Shown here: piece after piece, positions 1-10,111 of the stretch
Layout: every line of letters starts with the position of its first letter
How positions within the stretch are numbered: the stretch's first letter is position 1
The notes under the pieces: model-generated
Databases searched by the model: none
What the model was told of the DNA's origin: nothing
Seen by the model: the letters and a program-made list of their open reading frames with translations, nothing else
Assembly (NCBI GenBank): GCA_022661535.1
Contig: JAKULF010000009.1
Location: 2,852,001-2,916,000, forward strand
Length of the DNA stretch: 64,000 nucleotides
Origin: Eutypa lata
Taxonomy: Eukaryota > Ascomycota > Sordariomycetes > Xylariales > Diatrypaceae
Reading direction: 5' to 3'
Program-made: the position numbers and the translations under genes

Positions 1-606
1 ATAAAGATAATAATTATAAAAAATTATGCATTTTTTATAACGAAAGTGTAATAAATATTCTTTTTATTTAATTCATTTAATTTATTAATTAATATATTCT
101 TTAATTTTTAAAATAATTTTTAAAATAATTTTAAACTTAATTTTATTATAAATTTATTAAAAACCTTTTAATTAAAAAAGTATAATAATAATATTTATTA
201 AAACTTTATTCGTTTTAATATATTAAACTTTAATATAATTATTATTAATCTTTTAACATATATCATAATAATTAATTTTAATATTATATTTATTTTAAAT
301 ATTATAATCTCTTTATTTATTTTAATACATTTATATTATTTTTTAATAAAATAATATTTTTTTAAAAAGCTTTTAATATTAATAATTTTTATTATTATAA
401 TATTAAATATTAAATATTTAAAATTTTAAACTTTATATAATAACAATTATTTATATAAAATATATAATTTATAATTAATTTATTTAAATTAAAATTATTA
501 TTAAATTAAAATATTTAAAATATTATTTATATATTTTAATAAACGATTAATATATTTTATATATTTCGATAATAAATTATTTATAAATTAAATTTAAATA
601 AATATT

Positions 607-1905
607 ATTATATTTAAAAAATATTTTTATTTTAAACTTTTCGAAAATTAATCGTAAAATTCGAAATAAAAATAAAATTAATACGATTTTAATAATTAAT
701 AAAAAGTTTCTATTAAAATTAATCGAATTTTAATTAATAAAAATTTTAAAGTGAAAATAACCTTAAAAATTAAATTAATTTTAAAAAAGATTTAATATTT
801 TAATTAAATATATTTTTTAAATTTTATAAATTATTTAAATTTAATTATTTATAACTTATAATATTTAAATCTATAATTTATAAATTTATTTTATATTATA
901 ATTTTTAAATTTATAATTAATTTATAATTATATATACATAATTATAATAATTAATAAAAATAAAAATAATTATATAATAATAATAATTAAATAATTAATA
1001 AATTTATTTTATAACGTATAAACTTATAACTTTTAAACGTATTTTATAATATATAAATTTATAATTTTTAAATTTATAAATATAAATAATTATAATAAAA
1101 ATATAATAAAAATAATTATAAAAATTATAATAATTAAAAAAAAATTATAATAATTAATGCAAATAATAATAATTATACGATAATAATAATTAAATAATTA
1201 ATATATTTATTTTATAATTTATATTTAAAACTTTAATTATTTATAAATTTAAAAATTTAAAAATTATAATTTATAATTATATAAAAATAATAATTATACG
1301 ATAATAATAATTATATAAAAATAATTTATAAATTTAAAGTTTTAATTATTTAATAATTTTTTAAATTAATATAATTAAATAATATGATTAAATAATAATA
1401 ACTTTAATTATTTATTTAATTTTTAATTAATTAATTTAATTATAAATTAATTAAATTTTTATACGAATATAAAATTAATTATATATATAAAAATAAAATA
1501 AATTTTTTTTATATAATAATTAATATAATTCGTAATATAAAAAAATTATAATATAATAATTAAATTTATAATATTTATAATACATAATAATAATTTCGTA
1601 AACTTTAAAATTTAAATTTTATATAATATAAAAAAAAAGAATTATTTTTTTATTTTTGAATATTTTTATATAAATTTAACTTTTAAATTAAAATTTAAAT
1701 TAATTTCTTATAATTAATTAAAAATTAAAAAATTATTTTATTATAAAAATTATTATTTATATATATATAATAACTTTTAAATAAATAAATATTATTATTT
1801 ATAAAATAAAATTCTTTTATTTAAAAAATTAAAAAAAAGTTTTCGAAATTTATTTATAAATATAAAATTATATTTTTTCTTTTTAAAAAAATAATTTTTT
1901 TTTAT
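607..1905. mobile_element. 1.3-kb insertion inside copia copy 1
   Basis: Copia copy 2 runs without a break from about 36505 to 36520, whereas in copy 1 the two sides of that point are separated by roughly 1.3 kb. The inserted DNA is extremely AT-rich and rich in short alternations of the kind 'tataaatttata', resembling mutated versions of the 'gaccta-cagctta' repeats of family R at 6300-6600, but I could not align it firmly. No coding sequence is recognisable. It contains a tandem duplication (see 978-1265). It may be a nested mobile element, or a local expansion of low-complexity sequence. Confidence 0.5.
978..1265. repeat. Imperfect tandem duplication, period 203 bases
   Basis: The block beginning with 'taataataattaaataatta' occurs at 978 and again at 1181, followed in both by a similar 'tatttattttata' and 'aaactt' context. 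The distance of 203 bases gives the period. Only about one and a half units are present. Confidence 0.55.
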
Positions 1906-2806
1906 AAATTATATTAAATTTAATTATATAATTTAAAAGATTTAATTTTTTAATTAAATTTATATATTTAAACGTTTCGTTTTTAATAATATTTTTTAAT
2001 TTTTAATTATATATTATTTATAATTTAAAATAAATAAAATAAATAATAATTTTATATAATTTATATTTATTATTTATAATAACCTTTTAATATATTATTA
2101 TTAATTTAAACGAAAATTATTAATAAAATTAAATTAATAATATAAATATTTAAAAATTAATTAATTTCGTATAAATCTTTAATAATAATTATTTTAATAA
2201 TAGTTTTTATAATTTTTATAAAACGCTTTTTATTTATATTAAAAAATAAAAAATTATTAATATATAAAATTATAATATTATTTATTTTAAAATTTGAATG
2301 AATAAAATCGTTTAATATTAAAATTATATTAATTTATTTAAATTTATTTAAAAAAATTATTAATTAAATAATATAATATAATCCGTATTTTTTAAAAATA
2401 TATATTAAAATATTTTTAATAATAAAAACATTTCATAAAAATTTTTTTTAAATTTATTATTAAAATATATTATAATAAATTTTTATTATATAATATATTA
2501 ATTATATAAAATTATAAAAATTATAAAAATTATTAATATATAATTTAAAATATAATTATAATAATTTTATTATATAAATATTTATATATTATTTTAATTA
2601 ATAAAATAAATTTAAATATCTTTTATTAATATATTTTTATATTTTTATAAAAATTATTTTTATTTATAAATTATTTTTTTAAAATTTATTAAAAGTTTTT
2701 TAATAAAAATTATTTTTTAAATATTATCGTTATTAATTTATATTTTCTTTAACATTTTAAAAAATTTAATATATCGTAAAAGTTTTTAAAAATATTATAT
2801 CGTTTT

Positions 2807-3224
2807 TATTACGATATATATATATTTAATAAAAAATTTATTAATAAAAATTATAATAAAGCATAATTATTACGATAAATATAATAAAAATTAATTAATA
2901 TATAATTTTATTAAATAATTACTTTTATAATTATATTTATTACGTTGTTTTATTTATTATTATTTTAACTTTTTTTATTTATTTAAAAAAGTTTTAAAAT
3001 ATTATAATTAAAAAAAACGAAAAAAATAAAATTATTTTAATTAAAAATTATTTTATATTAAATTTAAATTATTAAATTATATTATTAATTACGTTATTAA
3101 ATAATTATTAAAAATATAAAGAATATATATTTATTAAAAAAACGCTTTAAATTAATTAATCTTTAATTATAAATTCATTTAACCTTTTAAATTTAACTTT
3201 AATTAAATATATTTATTTTAAAAA
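2807..3224. other. Unassigned AT-rich sequence
   Basis: Heavily mutated sequence between the end of the copia match and family R copy A. The part from about 3120 may be a poorly conserved 5' end of copy A. I see no gene, RNA or clear repeat in it. Confidence 0.4.
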
Positions 3225-3985
3225 GAATTATATATAATTTATAATTATAATTAATTAAATACATCTTTTTTTTAACTTATATATTTAACTCTTTTCGACT
3301 TAATTTTATAAATTTATAAACTTATTAATTATCTTTTAAACTTATAAATCACTTATAAATTTATAACTTTATAACTTATAAACTTTTAAACTTTTAAATT
3401 TAAATAACTTAAATAATATTATATTAATTACTTAACTTTTAACTTAAATAATAACAACTTTAATTACTTACTTTTAAAATTAATTATATATAAATAAATA
3501 AAATATAAGTTTTTAATATAATAACCTTATAATATAATAATTAAATTTATAAATATAATAATTATAATTTAAAGCTTTTAAAATTAAATCTTACTTAATA
3601 AAATATAAAATTAAAAACTTATTTTATAAATTACTTAATTTTTAATTAAATAATTTAAATAATAATAAAACTTATAATTTATAAATTTATAAAATTTATA
3701 TATATAAAAAAAACGTTATAATTTAAAAATAAATTATAATAATAATATAAAATTTAATTATAAAATAACTTTTAATTAATTTTAATAACTTAATCGCTTT
3801 ATACGTATAATAACTTTTAAGTTCGTATTTTAATAAATAAAAAAGTTTTTAAAAATTAAATTAATTATAATAATTATTATTTTATAACAAAAAAATTCAT
3901 TTAAAAAAAACCCGGTTTTTATAACTTATTTATAAACGAAAAATTATATCGTTTTTTTTCGAATATAATAATTAAATTTTTTTTT
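3225..3985 (+). repeat. Family R, copy A (fully RIP-mutated)
   Basis: This is the mutated counterpart of the unmutated stretch at 6236-6885. The clearest anchor is 3789-3808, 'cttaatcgctttatacgtat', against 6697-6716, 'cttgatcgccttatacgtac': three differences in 20 bases, all C/T or G/A transitions, and all three CpG or CG-containing positions kept. The start (3232 'tataatttataattataatt') and the 3' end (3940-3965, 'tatcg' then a T run then 'cgaa') also match. It shows no coding capacity. The tRNA-like B-box of copy B has been destroyed here by mutation. Confidence 0.82.
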
Positions 3986-4879
3986 ATAAATATTATAAAA
4001 AATTATAAACTTTATATTATAAATAAATAATTATTATATTTATAAATTTATTAAAAAGTTTAATATTAAAATTTAAAATTAAATAAAAAAATACGAAATT
4101 ATATATTTAAAAAATAATAACAAAATCATAATAAAATTAATAAAATAAAATAAAATTAATTTAATAAACTTTTTATAAATAATAAAAAAAACCTTTTTTA
4201 TATTAATATTAAAAAAACGAAAAACGAAAAAACAATAATAATAAAAATTATAATAATTTAATTAAAATTAACGATTTAATAAATTTAATTAAATTTAAAA
4301 ATAATAATAAAAATTTTATTTTTTTTAATTATTATTTTTATAAAATAAAATGCATTAAAAATTATTTAAATAATATAATAAATAAAATTAAAAAACATTA
4401 TTATTTTTAATTTTATTAAATAAAAAAACGTAAAAAAATAAAAACGAAAAAACTTTAAAAAAAAACGTTTTAAACGTTATAATCATCGTTTATTAAATAA
4501 TAAATTTTTAAATATATTTTATATAAAATAAAATAAAATAATTATTATAAATTAATAATTTAAATATTAATAATAATAATAATTTTAACGCTTTAATTAA
4601 AATTTTCATTAAAAATATTAAATAAAATAATTTAATTATTATATATATATAAATAATAACATTTATAATAAATTAATTTAAAATTAAAATATTAATAAAT
4701 AAAATATATATAATATTTTAAACGATAAAAATAAATGTTTAAAAAATTCGAAATATATTTTAAATATTTAAAAATTAAACATTTATATATATATAAATTA
4801 TTATATAATTATTAATAACGTAAATATTTAAATAATTAAATATAATAATATATTATAATTATATTATAATTTTTAATAT
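3986..4879. other. Unassigned AT-rich sequence
   Basis: A-rich on the plus strand, with scattered CpG and no open frame or motif that I can recognise. It precedes the 94-base tandem repeats and may belong to the same element. Confidence 0.4.
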
Positions 4880-5410
4880 AATAATAATTCAAAAACGTTT
4901 TAAATTATAAAAACTTAAAAACGTTATATTATATTAAATATTATTATTTAATTATAAAAAATATATTATATTTAATAAATAAATATTATATTACGTATAA
5001 TAAAAAACGTTAAGGTTAAATTATCGTTATTTCGAAAAAACTTAAATATAAAAAAAGCATTATATTTAATAAACGAATATTATATTATTAAATAATAAAA
5101 ATCGTTAAAGTTTATCGTTATTATTACTTCGAAAAAAGTTTAAATATTAAATATATTATATTATTTAATTAAAAGTATTTATAAAGTATAAATAACGTTA
5201 AATTAAAATTAAAAGTTTATAATAAAATAAATAAATATAATAAATATTTAAAAAAACGAAATCGAAATTAACGAAATTAATTAATATAATATATATATAA
5301 CATTTAAAATTTATTAATAAAATAATTAATAATAATAATTAAATAAAATAAACTTTATTAAAATTATTAAATTAATAAAAGAAATAATTATTAATAAATA
5401 AATTATTATT
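4880..5410 (+). repeat. Repeat shared with 11700-12200, containing 94-base tandem units
   Basis: The right part (about 5100-5410) matches about 11890-12150: both have the run 'taaatattaaat...attatattatttaatt', then a 'taaaatttatt' block, then 'aataaa(a/g)tttattaaaatt'. The two copies are in the same orientation, 6.8 kb apart. The left part consists of tandem units (see 4900-5170). Sequence on to about 5960 also resembles 10560-10640, so the shared element is probably longer and has been rearranged or split, perhaps by the DNA transposon at 7219-10111. No coding function is visible. Confidence 0.6.
4900..5170 (+). repeat. Tandem repeat, period 94 bases, about 2.5-3 units
   Basis: The anchor 'attatatttaat' occurs at 4965 and 5059, and a variant at 5153, giving a regular spacing of 94 bases. 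Each unit carries a conserved order of sub-blocks: 'ttatatt', a 'cgttaa(a/g)gtt' block, 'atcgttatt', then 'ttcgaaaaaa(c/g)tt'. The same units recur at about 11745-11945. Confidence 0.65.
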
Positions 5411-6084
5411 ATAAAAATAAAAAAAATAATTAAATAAAAATAAACTTTAAAAATATATAAAATAATAAATTTAAAATAAAGGAAAATATTATTAATAAAA
5501 TAAAAAATAATATTAAAAAATAAAAAAACGTTATTAAAAGTATAAAAATAACGTTAATATATATAAATATAAATATATTAAAGTTTTAAAAAATAAAAAG
5601 AATATTAATAAATTTTATAATAACTTTATTTTTTAAAATATAAAAGGATTTTAATAAATAAAGTATATATAAAATTTTAAAAGATAAAAATTAAAATTTT
5701 AAAAATTTTAAATTTTTATTAAATATTTAAAAGTTTAAATTTTATATATAAATAAATTATTACGTAATTATTAATTATTTAAATATTTAAATAATTTAAT
5801 ATAATAACGAATTATAATAATTATTATTTTAAATTAAATAATAATATATTATAATTATATTTTAATTTTTAATATAAAAATATTTAAAAATAAAAAAATA
5901 AATTTTTATTTTATTTTATATAAAATTTAATTATTATATTATATATTATTAATAAATAAAGTATTAATATTATAATTTAAATTATAATTATTAAAAAAAA
6001 CGAAAAAATAAATGCTTAAAGTTTTAAAGTTATAAATTATATATAAATAAATTATTTCGTAATTATTTATATTTAAATATTTAT
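5411..6084. other. AT-rich sequence partly shared with 10200-10640
   Basis: No gene is recognisable. The blocks 'aataactttattttttaaa' and 'aataaataaagtattaatat' recur at about 10566 and 10600, so part of this stretch is another copy of sequence lying just right of the DNA transposon. Confidence 0.4.
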
Positions 6085-6299
6085 TTTAATCGAAGGTTAT
6101 TTTATATTAAGTTTAAATTACGAAATTACGTAATTAAATAGTTATTAAATATATAAAAAATATATATTTATTATTATAATAACTTTAAATTAATTACATT
6201 TTTAATATAAACTTATTTATTCGCTTAAAAAACATATATATAGATTATAATCGTAGTTAATTAAGTGCATCCTCTTTTTTGGTCCATATACCTAACCCT

Positions 6300-6600
6300 T
6301 TTGGACCTAGCTTTACAGACCTACAAACTTACTAGCCACCTTTCGGACCTACTAGCCACCTTTCGGACCTACAAGCCACTTATAGACCTATAGCTTACAG
6401 ACCTACAGGGTAACCTACAGACCTTCAGACCTTCAGACCTACAGCTTACAGACCTAGATAACCTAGCTGTTGATGACCTAGGTGGTGCTGCACTGACCAC
6501 CTACCTAGCTTAGCTGCTGACCACCTAGCTTTTGATTAGGTGGTCTAGGTGGTGGCAGGACCTACAGCTTATAGACCTACAGCTTATAGACCTATAAAAC
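6300..6600 (+). repeat. Diverged short tandem repeats ('gacctacagctta' type) in family R
   Basis: Units of about 12-15 bases built on 'gacctacagcttacag' recur with variation ('gaccttcag', 'gacctatagcttacag', 'gacctactagccacctttcg'). 'ctagccacctttcggaccta' is present twice in a row near 6333-6370. In mutated copies these have become 'aatttataaatttat' strings, which explains much of the monotony at 3300-3420, 45840-45940 and 59740-59880. Confidence 0.7.
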
Positions 6601-6657
6601 CTATATATGTAGAAATAAAGCGTTACAATTTAGGGGTAGGTTGTAATTCGTGGTGCA

Positions 6658-6748
6658 GGACTTAGCCACAAAATGACCTTCGGTCAGTTCTGACAGCTTG
6701 ATCGCCTTATACGTACAGCAGCCTTTAGGTTCGAATCCCAGTAAGTCA
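6658..6748 (+). other. tRNA-like segment in family R (pseudo-tRNA or SINE head)
   Basis: A perfect internal-promoter B-box, 'ggttcgaatcc', lies at 6728-6738. Around it a T-arm can be drawn (6725-6729 with 6737-6741 around loop TTCGAAT, with one A-C mismatch and one G-T pair). The bases 6658-6664 (ggactta) pair with 6742-6748 (taagtca) at six of seven positions, like an acceptor stem directly flanking the T-arm. A five-bp stem with a three-base loop, 'tgaccttcggtca', sits at 6674-6686. I could not fold a convincing anticodon arm or find a good A-box, so this is probably not a working tRNA. It is best read as tRNA-derived sequence such as the head of a SINE, or as chance plus the B-box. Confidence 0.5.
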
Positions 6749-6782
6749 AAGGTTTTTTAAAGGTTAAGCTGGCTACATTAGC

Positions 6783-6800
6783 TTTTGCTGCGCAGCAAAA
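6783..6800. repeat. Perfect 18-base palindrome
   Basis: 'ttttgctgcgcagcaaaa' equals its own reverse complement. It lies near the 3' end of family R copy B. In mutated copies the symmetry is lost. Confidence 0.9.
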
Positions 6801-6826
6801 TTTTTCCGCCCGAAGAGAGGAAAAAA

Positions 6827-6860
6827 CGGTCCCCGTAGCCTGTTTGCAGGCGGAGGGCCG
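6827..6860. repeat. GC-rich imperfect hairpin at the 3' end of family R
   Basis: The left arm starting 'cggtccccgtagcctg' and the right arm 'caggcggagggccg' pair with a few mismatches around the loop 'ttt'. It is followed by 'tatcg', a T run and 'cgaacgtagcg'. The end of copy C at 45230-45300 is the mutated reverse complement of this part, so the hairpin is an ancestral feature of the family. Confidence 0.7.
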
Positions 6861-6890
6861 TATCGTTTTTTTCGAACGTAGCGGCTAAGA

Positions 6891-7218
6891 AAAATTTTAT
6901 ATTTATATTATTAAAAGATAATTATAAATATATAAAATTAATATATAAATATTATATTTTAAAATTTAATATAATAATAATTTAACGATATTAAAAAACT
7001 TAAAAATAATTTAATTACGTATAATAAATTATAATTTAAAAACGTTTTATCGCAAAAGCTTTTAAACGTAACGTTTAAAACGCGCTTAATATAAAGAAAA
7101 TAAAATTAAAATAATAAAACGAAATAATTAATAAAATAATTAATAAAATAAATAAAATAATCGACGAAATAATAAAATAATTAACGAAAAATATAAACTT
7201 AAATAAAATATAATTAAA
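6891..7218. other. Unassigned AT-rich sequence left of the DNA transposon
   Basis: No gene is recognisable. It has a run of purine-rich 'aataaaataattaa' units at 7100-7170. Confidence 0.35.
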
Positions 7219-7351
7219 ATATTTATTAATTAATATAAAAAATTAATTAATTAATTAAAGCTTAATTAATACTTAATATTATAACTTTTAAAATATTATA
7301 ATTAAATTTTTATTTTATTAATAAATTTTTATTTTTTTAATTTTTAAATAA
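7219..7351 (+). repeat. Left terminal inverted repeat of the DNA transposon
   Basis: It pairs with 9972-10111. The inner limit is set by loss of match after 'ttttaaataat'. The outer limit is at 'atatttatt'. Confidence 0.75.
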
Positions 7352-7452
7352 TTAAGTTAATATTATTTTAAATAAAAAATTTACATTTATAATATAACTT
7401 TATAATATAATTTTTCCTTTAATTAATTAATTAATTATAATATTTAAATACG

Positions 7453-9900
7453 ATGTTAATATTATTAAAAAAGCCGATTAAATTATATAATAATAATTAT
7501 AATAATATTGTTTTTATTATTAAACGCGTTAAACGTAACGTATACTTTCGATAATAATAATTATTACGAGATTTTAAATAAAAACTTTAATTATAAAAAA
7601 ATATTATTCGTATTAAAAACGTAAAATTTTTATATTAAGGTTTATATTTAAAAGCTTATCGTTAACTTTTTCGAAAATTAAAAATATTACTTTAAATTAA
7701 TTTATTTAAGTTTATAATTACGATGCGTTTTCGTTTATAATAATTATATTAATTATATATATTAATTATTTACGTATATAACGTATTATTTTTATTAAAT
7801 TAATTTTAATATATTAAGCTTTTATATAAAAACGCGAACATTTTAAATTTATTAAATTTAAAGTTAAATATATATTAATAAAAAAGTATTTAATTAAAAT
7901 AATAATTAATTAAGTTAATAAATAATTTAAAAAACTCGTTATAATAATAAAAAAATTTAATATTCTTTTTAATAATTTGTAAAACTTTAACGAATCGTTA
8001 TTTTATATAAAATTTTTATAAAACGCGTTAAAAGTTATTATTATTCGTTAAAAGCGTAAAAAAACGATAAGGTTTTTATTAATTATTAATTTTTTTATTA
8101 ATTAATATATTTTATTAAAAATAATTTTTAACTTTAATAATAAAAAATATTATATTATTATAAATATCGTTAATATTAAAGAAAAGATAATACTTTTAAT
8201 AATTATTTTTTTAACGAAAACGATTTTTAAAAATTATATTATTTAAATTAAAAATAAAATTAATTTAAATATTATTATTATAATTATTAAAAATAACTTT
8301 TTTAATAATTATTAAGTTTTTTAATAACTTCGTTATTAAAATAAATAATTATTTAAAATAAGCTTGTTATTTAAAAAATAAAAATTAAAGAATTAATTTA
8401 TTTATTTATTTTTTATTAATTTAAAAAAAAGCTAAAATAATAATTTAAACAAAAGGTTAATAATTTAATATTAATACGAAAATATCGTTTATTATTAATA
8501 AATAAATTTTATATTTATAAAAATTTTAATTTTTTTTAATATTATAAATATTTTAATATTATTTCTTTTAAGCTTTTATTTTATTTTTTGCATTTTTTTT
8601 AATCGCTTAACGTTAATGTTTATTAATAAGTTAAATCGCGTTAACGAAATGCTATATAAAAAGCTATATAAAAAGAAAAAGTTCGGTTTTTTAAAATTAA
8701 TTTTTTAAAAGAATAATAATTAAATAAAAATAATACTTTTTAACTTTAACGTATTCGAAATATCTTTAAAAAAACCGATATTTAATTATTAAAGTTTAAA
8801 GTTATATTAAAAAAAATGTATTAATAAATTATTAATTAATCTTTTTTTTTTATTTTTTTTAAAGTTAAAAAAAATAATACTTTATAAAATAAAACGACGA
8901 TTATAAAATAACGATTAAATATAATAAAAGCATTTATTATTTAAAAATGCTTAACGAGATTTTTAAAACCTTAAAGTATATTTTAATATTATAATTATCT
9001 TTTAAAAATACTTTTAAACTTTTTAAAATATTATCGAAAAACGTATTATTAATATATTTAAAAAAGAATTTAAACGTTAAATACTTAATATTAATAATAA
9101 CGCCTTTATTTATGTTTAATTTAAAAAATAAATAAAAAAACGTTATCGTAAAAAGTTTAAAGCGTAATAAAAATAAACTTTTAAAATATAAAATGTTATA
9201 TTAAAAGCTTTTCGTAATAAGAAAAAAGTTAAATAATTAAAGAAACGTAACCGAGGTCGCTTTATTATATTATTATTATTATTTAAAATAACTTTTTTTA
9301 AAGTATATTATTTTTAAAAATTTATTATTATATATTAAAAACGACTTAACAATAACTTTAAATTAATAAATTACGGCTTTATTTAAATGTATTTAATAAA
9401 AATTAATAAATAATATAAATATTAAATTAATAAAAAAAAAAGTTATTATTTAAAAATAAATTATATTTTAAAAAGTATTTTAAAATAAAATAATAAAATA
9501 ATCGATAACTTATTTTTAATTTTATTATTACATAATACGCTTATATTAACGTTAAAAAAGCTTGCGCCTTTTAAAAAAAGAATTAAGTTAAGCTTTTAAT
9601 TATTTACGATAACTTTATTTTTTTTTCGTTATCGAAAAAATAAACGAATACGTAAATATAACGGCTTTATCGCGTAACTTTTTCGTCGCTTTATGAATTA
9701 TTTTTTAATGTTTATATTACATTTAATAAATTACTTAAAAAATAAAAAAATAACGATAATTTCCTTAATTATATATAACGACGATTATTTATAAATATAA
9801 TTAAAAATAAAAATAAAAATAACGATAATAACGAAATTATAATATTAAAAAGAAAGATTATAAAGTTATTAAAAAGCCGTATACGATAAATTATATTATT
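7453..9900 (+). pseudogene. Degenerate transposase gene between the inverted repeats
   Basis: A frame opening at ATG 7453 stays free of stops for about 35 codons and then continues with stops that are almost all TAA, as expected for mutated Gln and Trp codons. It contains a basic stretch around I-I-K-R-V-K-R-N-V-Y-F-R near 7522-7550. CpG-rich coding-like segments continue to about 9900 (for example 9240-9260 and 9655-9700) with changes of frame. I do not recognise a domain. The plus strand is favoured because it is the purine-rich strand and gives the longest partial frame at the left end, which is weak evidence. Confidence 0.4.
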
Positions 9901-9971
9901 ATATTTAATTCTTTTATAATATATTATTTTTAATATAATTATAAAAATTTAATTTATTTATTATAATTACG

Positions 9972-10111
9972 TTATTATTTAAAAGTTAAAAAAGTAAAAA
10001 TTTATTAATAAAATAAAAGTTTAATTATAATACTTTAAAGGTTATAATATTAAATGTTAATTAAGCTTTAATTAATTAATTAATTTTTTATATTAATTAA
10101 CGAATAAATAT
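9972..10111 (-). repeat. Right terminal inverted repeat of the DNA transposon
   Basis: Reverse complement of 7219-7351. It includes a 4-base stretch ('cgtt' on the minus strand) missing from the left end. Confidence 0.75.

Larger units (their letters stand above)
1..2806 (-). mobile_element. Ty1/copia pol fossil, copy 1 (reverse transcriptase to RNase H part), RIP-degraded and interrupted
   Basis: This stretch matches 35600-37580 closely along its length (for example 205-530 with 35823-36170, and 1950-2330 with 36570-36960), both read on the minus strand. Read from the minus strand it gives a copia-type reverse transcriptase. The catalytic YxDD motif lies at 2253-2264 and now reads Y-I-N-N because G-to-A mutation turned Asp codons into Asn; it is followed by F-L-F-F and a basic stretch, as expected for the copia Y(V/I)DD-LLL-F block. 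Stops are of the kind RIP makes from Gln and Trp codons. The copy is split by an insertion at about 607-1905, and its 3' side runs off the left edge. The match to copy 2 fades at about 2806. No LTR is visible here. It is a dead element; family assignment is fairly sure, exact ends are not. Confidence 0.72.
6236..6885. other. Island of normal base composition (escaped or reverted RIP)
   Basis: This is the only long stretch in the window with ordinary G+C content and free use of CpA and TpG. Both edges are sharp: within about 20 bases at 6235 and at 6885 the sequence passes to mutated DNA. Related copies A, C and D are mutated over the same positions. This can come from recent gene conversion or insertion from an unmutated copy, from local protection, or from an assembly join. 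The sequence alone does not decide. Confidence 0.8.
6085..6890 (+). repeat. Family R, copy B (left part RIP-mutated, right part intact)
   Basis: Family R copies occur at 3225-3985 (+), here (+), 45225-46120 (-) and 59467-59895 (+). The left 150 bases (from 'cgaaggttattttatatta' at 6091) match copy D from 59467 and are as AT-rich as everything else. From 6236 onward the sequence changes abruptly to ordinary composition with CpA and TpG present. The intact part begins with 'gtgcatcctc' and 'ggtcc', goes through a run of diverged 'gaccta-cagctta' units (about 6300-6600), then inverted 'gaccacct'/'aggtggtc' blocks, then a tRNA-like section (6658-6748), and ends in strong hairpins (6783-6860). No protein is encoded. 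It could be a SINE, a solo LTR, or a non-autonomous element; the tRNA-like part favours a SINE-like origin. Confidence 0.82.
7219..10111. mobile_element. DNA transposon fossil with long terminal inverted repeats, about 2.9 kb
   Basis: The ends 7219-7351 and 9972-10111 are inverted copies of each other over about 135 bases. The match is continuous, for example 'aaaaattaattaattaatta' on the left against the reverse complement of 10071-10095 on the right, with differences mainly of the C/T and G/A type and one 4-base indel near the outer end. The inside is long enough for one transposase. Long inverted ends, a 2.9-kb length and a single gene would fit a Mutator-like element as known in fungi, but hAT, Tc1-like and other families are not excluded because I could not read a catalytic triad. 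Target-site duplications cannot be recognised through the mutations. Confidence 0.72.

Noticed and set aside
4900..5170. CRISPR-like array from regular spacing
   Set aside because: Units are tandem copies without unique spacers, and the context is a fungal transposon graveyard.
6291..6298. 'cctaaccc' as telomere repeat
   Set aside because: A single unit and a bit, not an array; it lies inside the diverged family R sequence.
6658..6748. Functional tRNA gene
   Set aside because: T-arm and acceptor-like pairing exist, but no anticodon arm or clear A-box can be drawn, and there are mismatches in both stems.
7453..9900. Assignment of the transposase to the Mutator-like family
   Set aside because: Only length and inverted ends support it; no catalytic triad or zinc-binding motif could be read.
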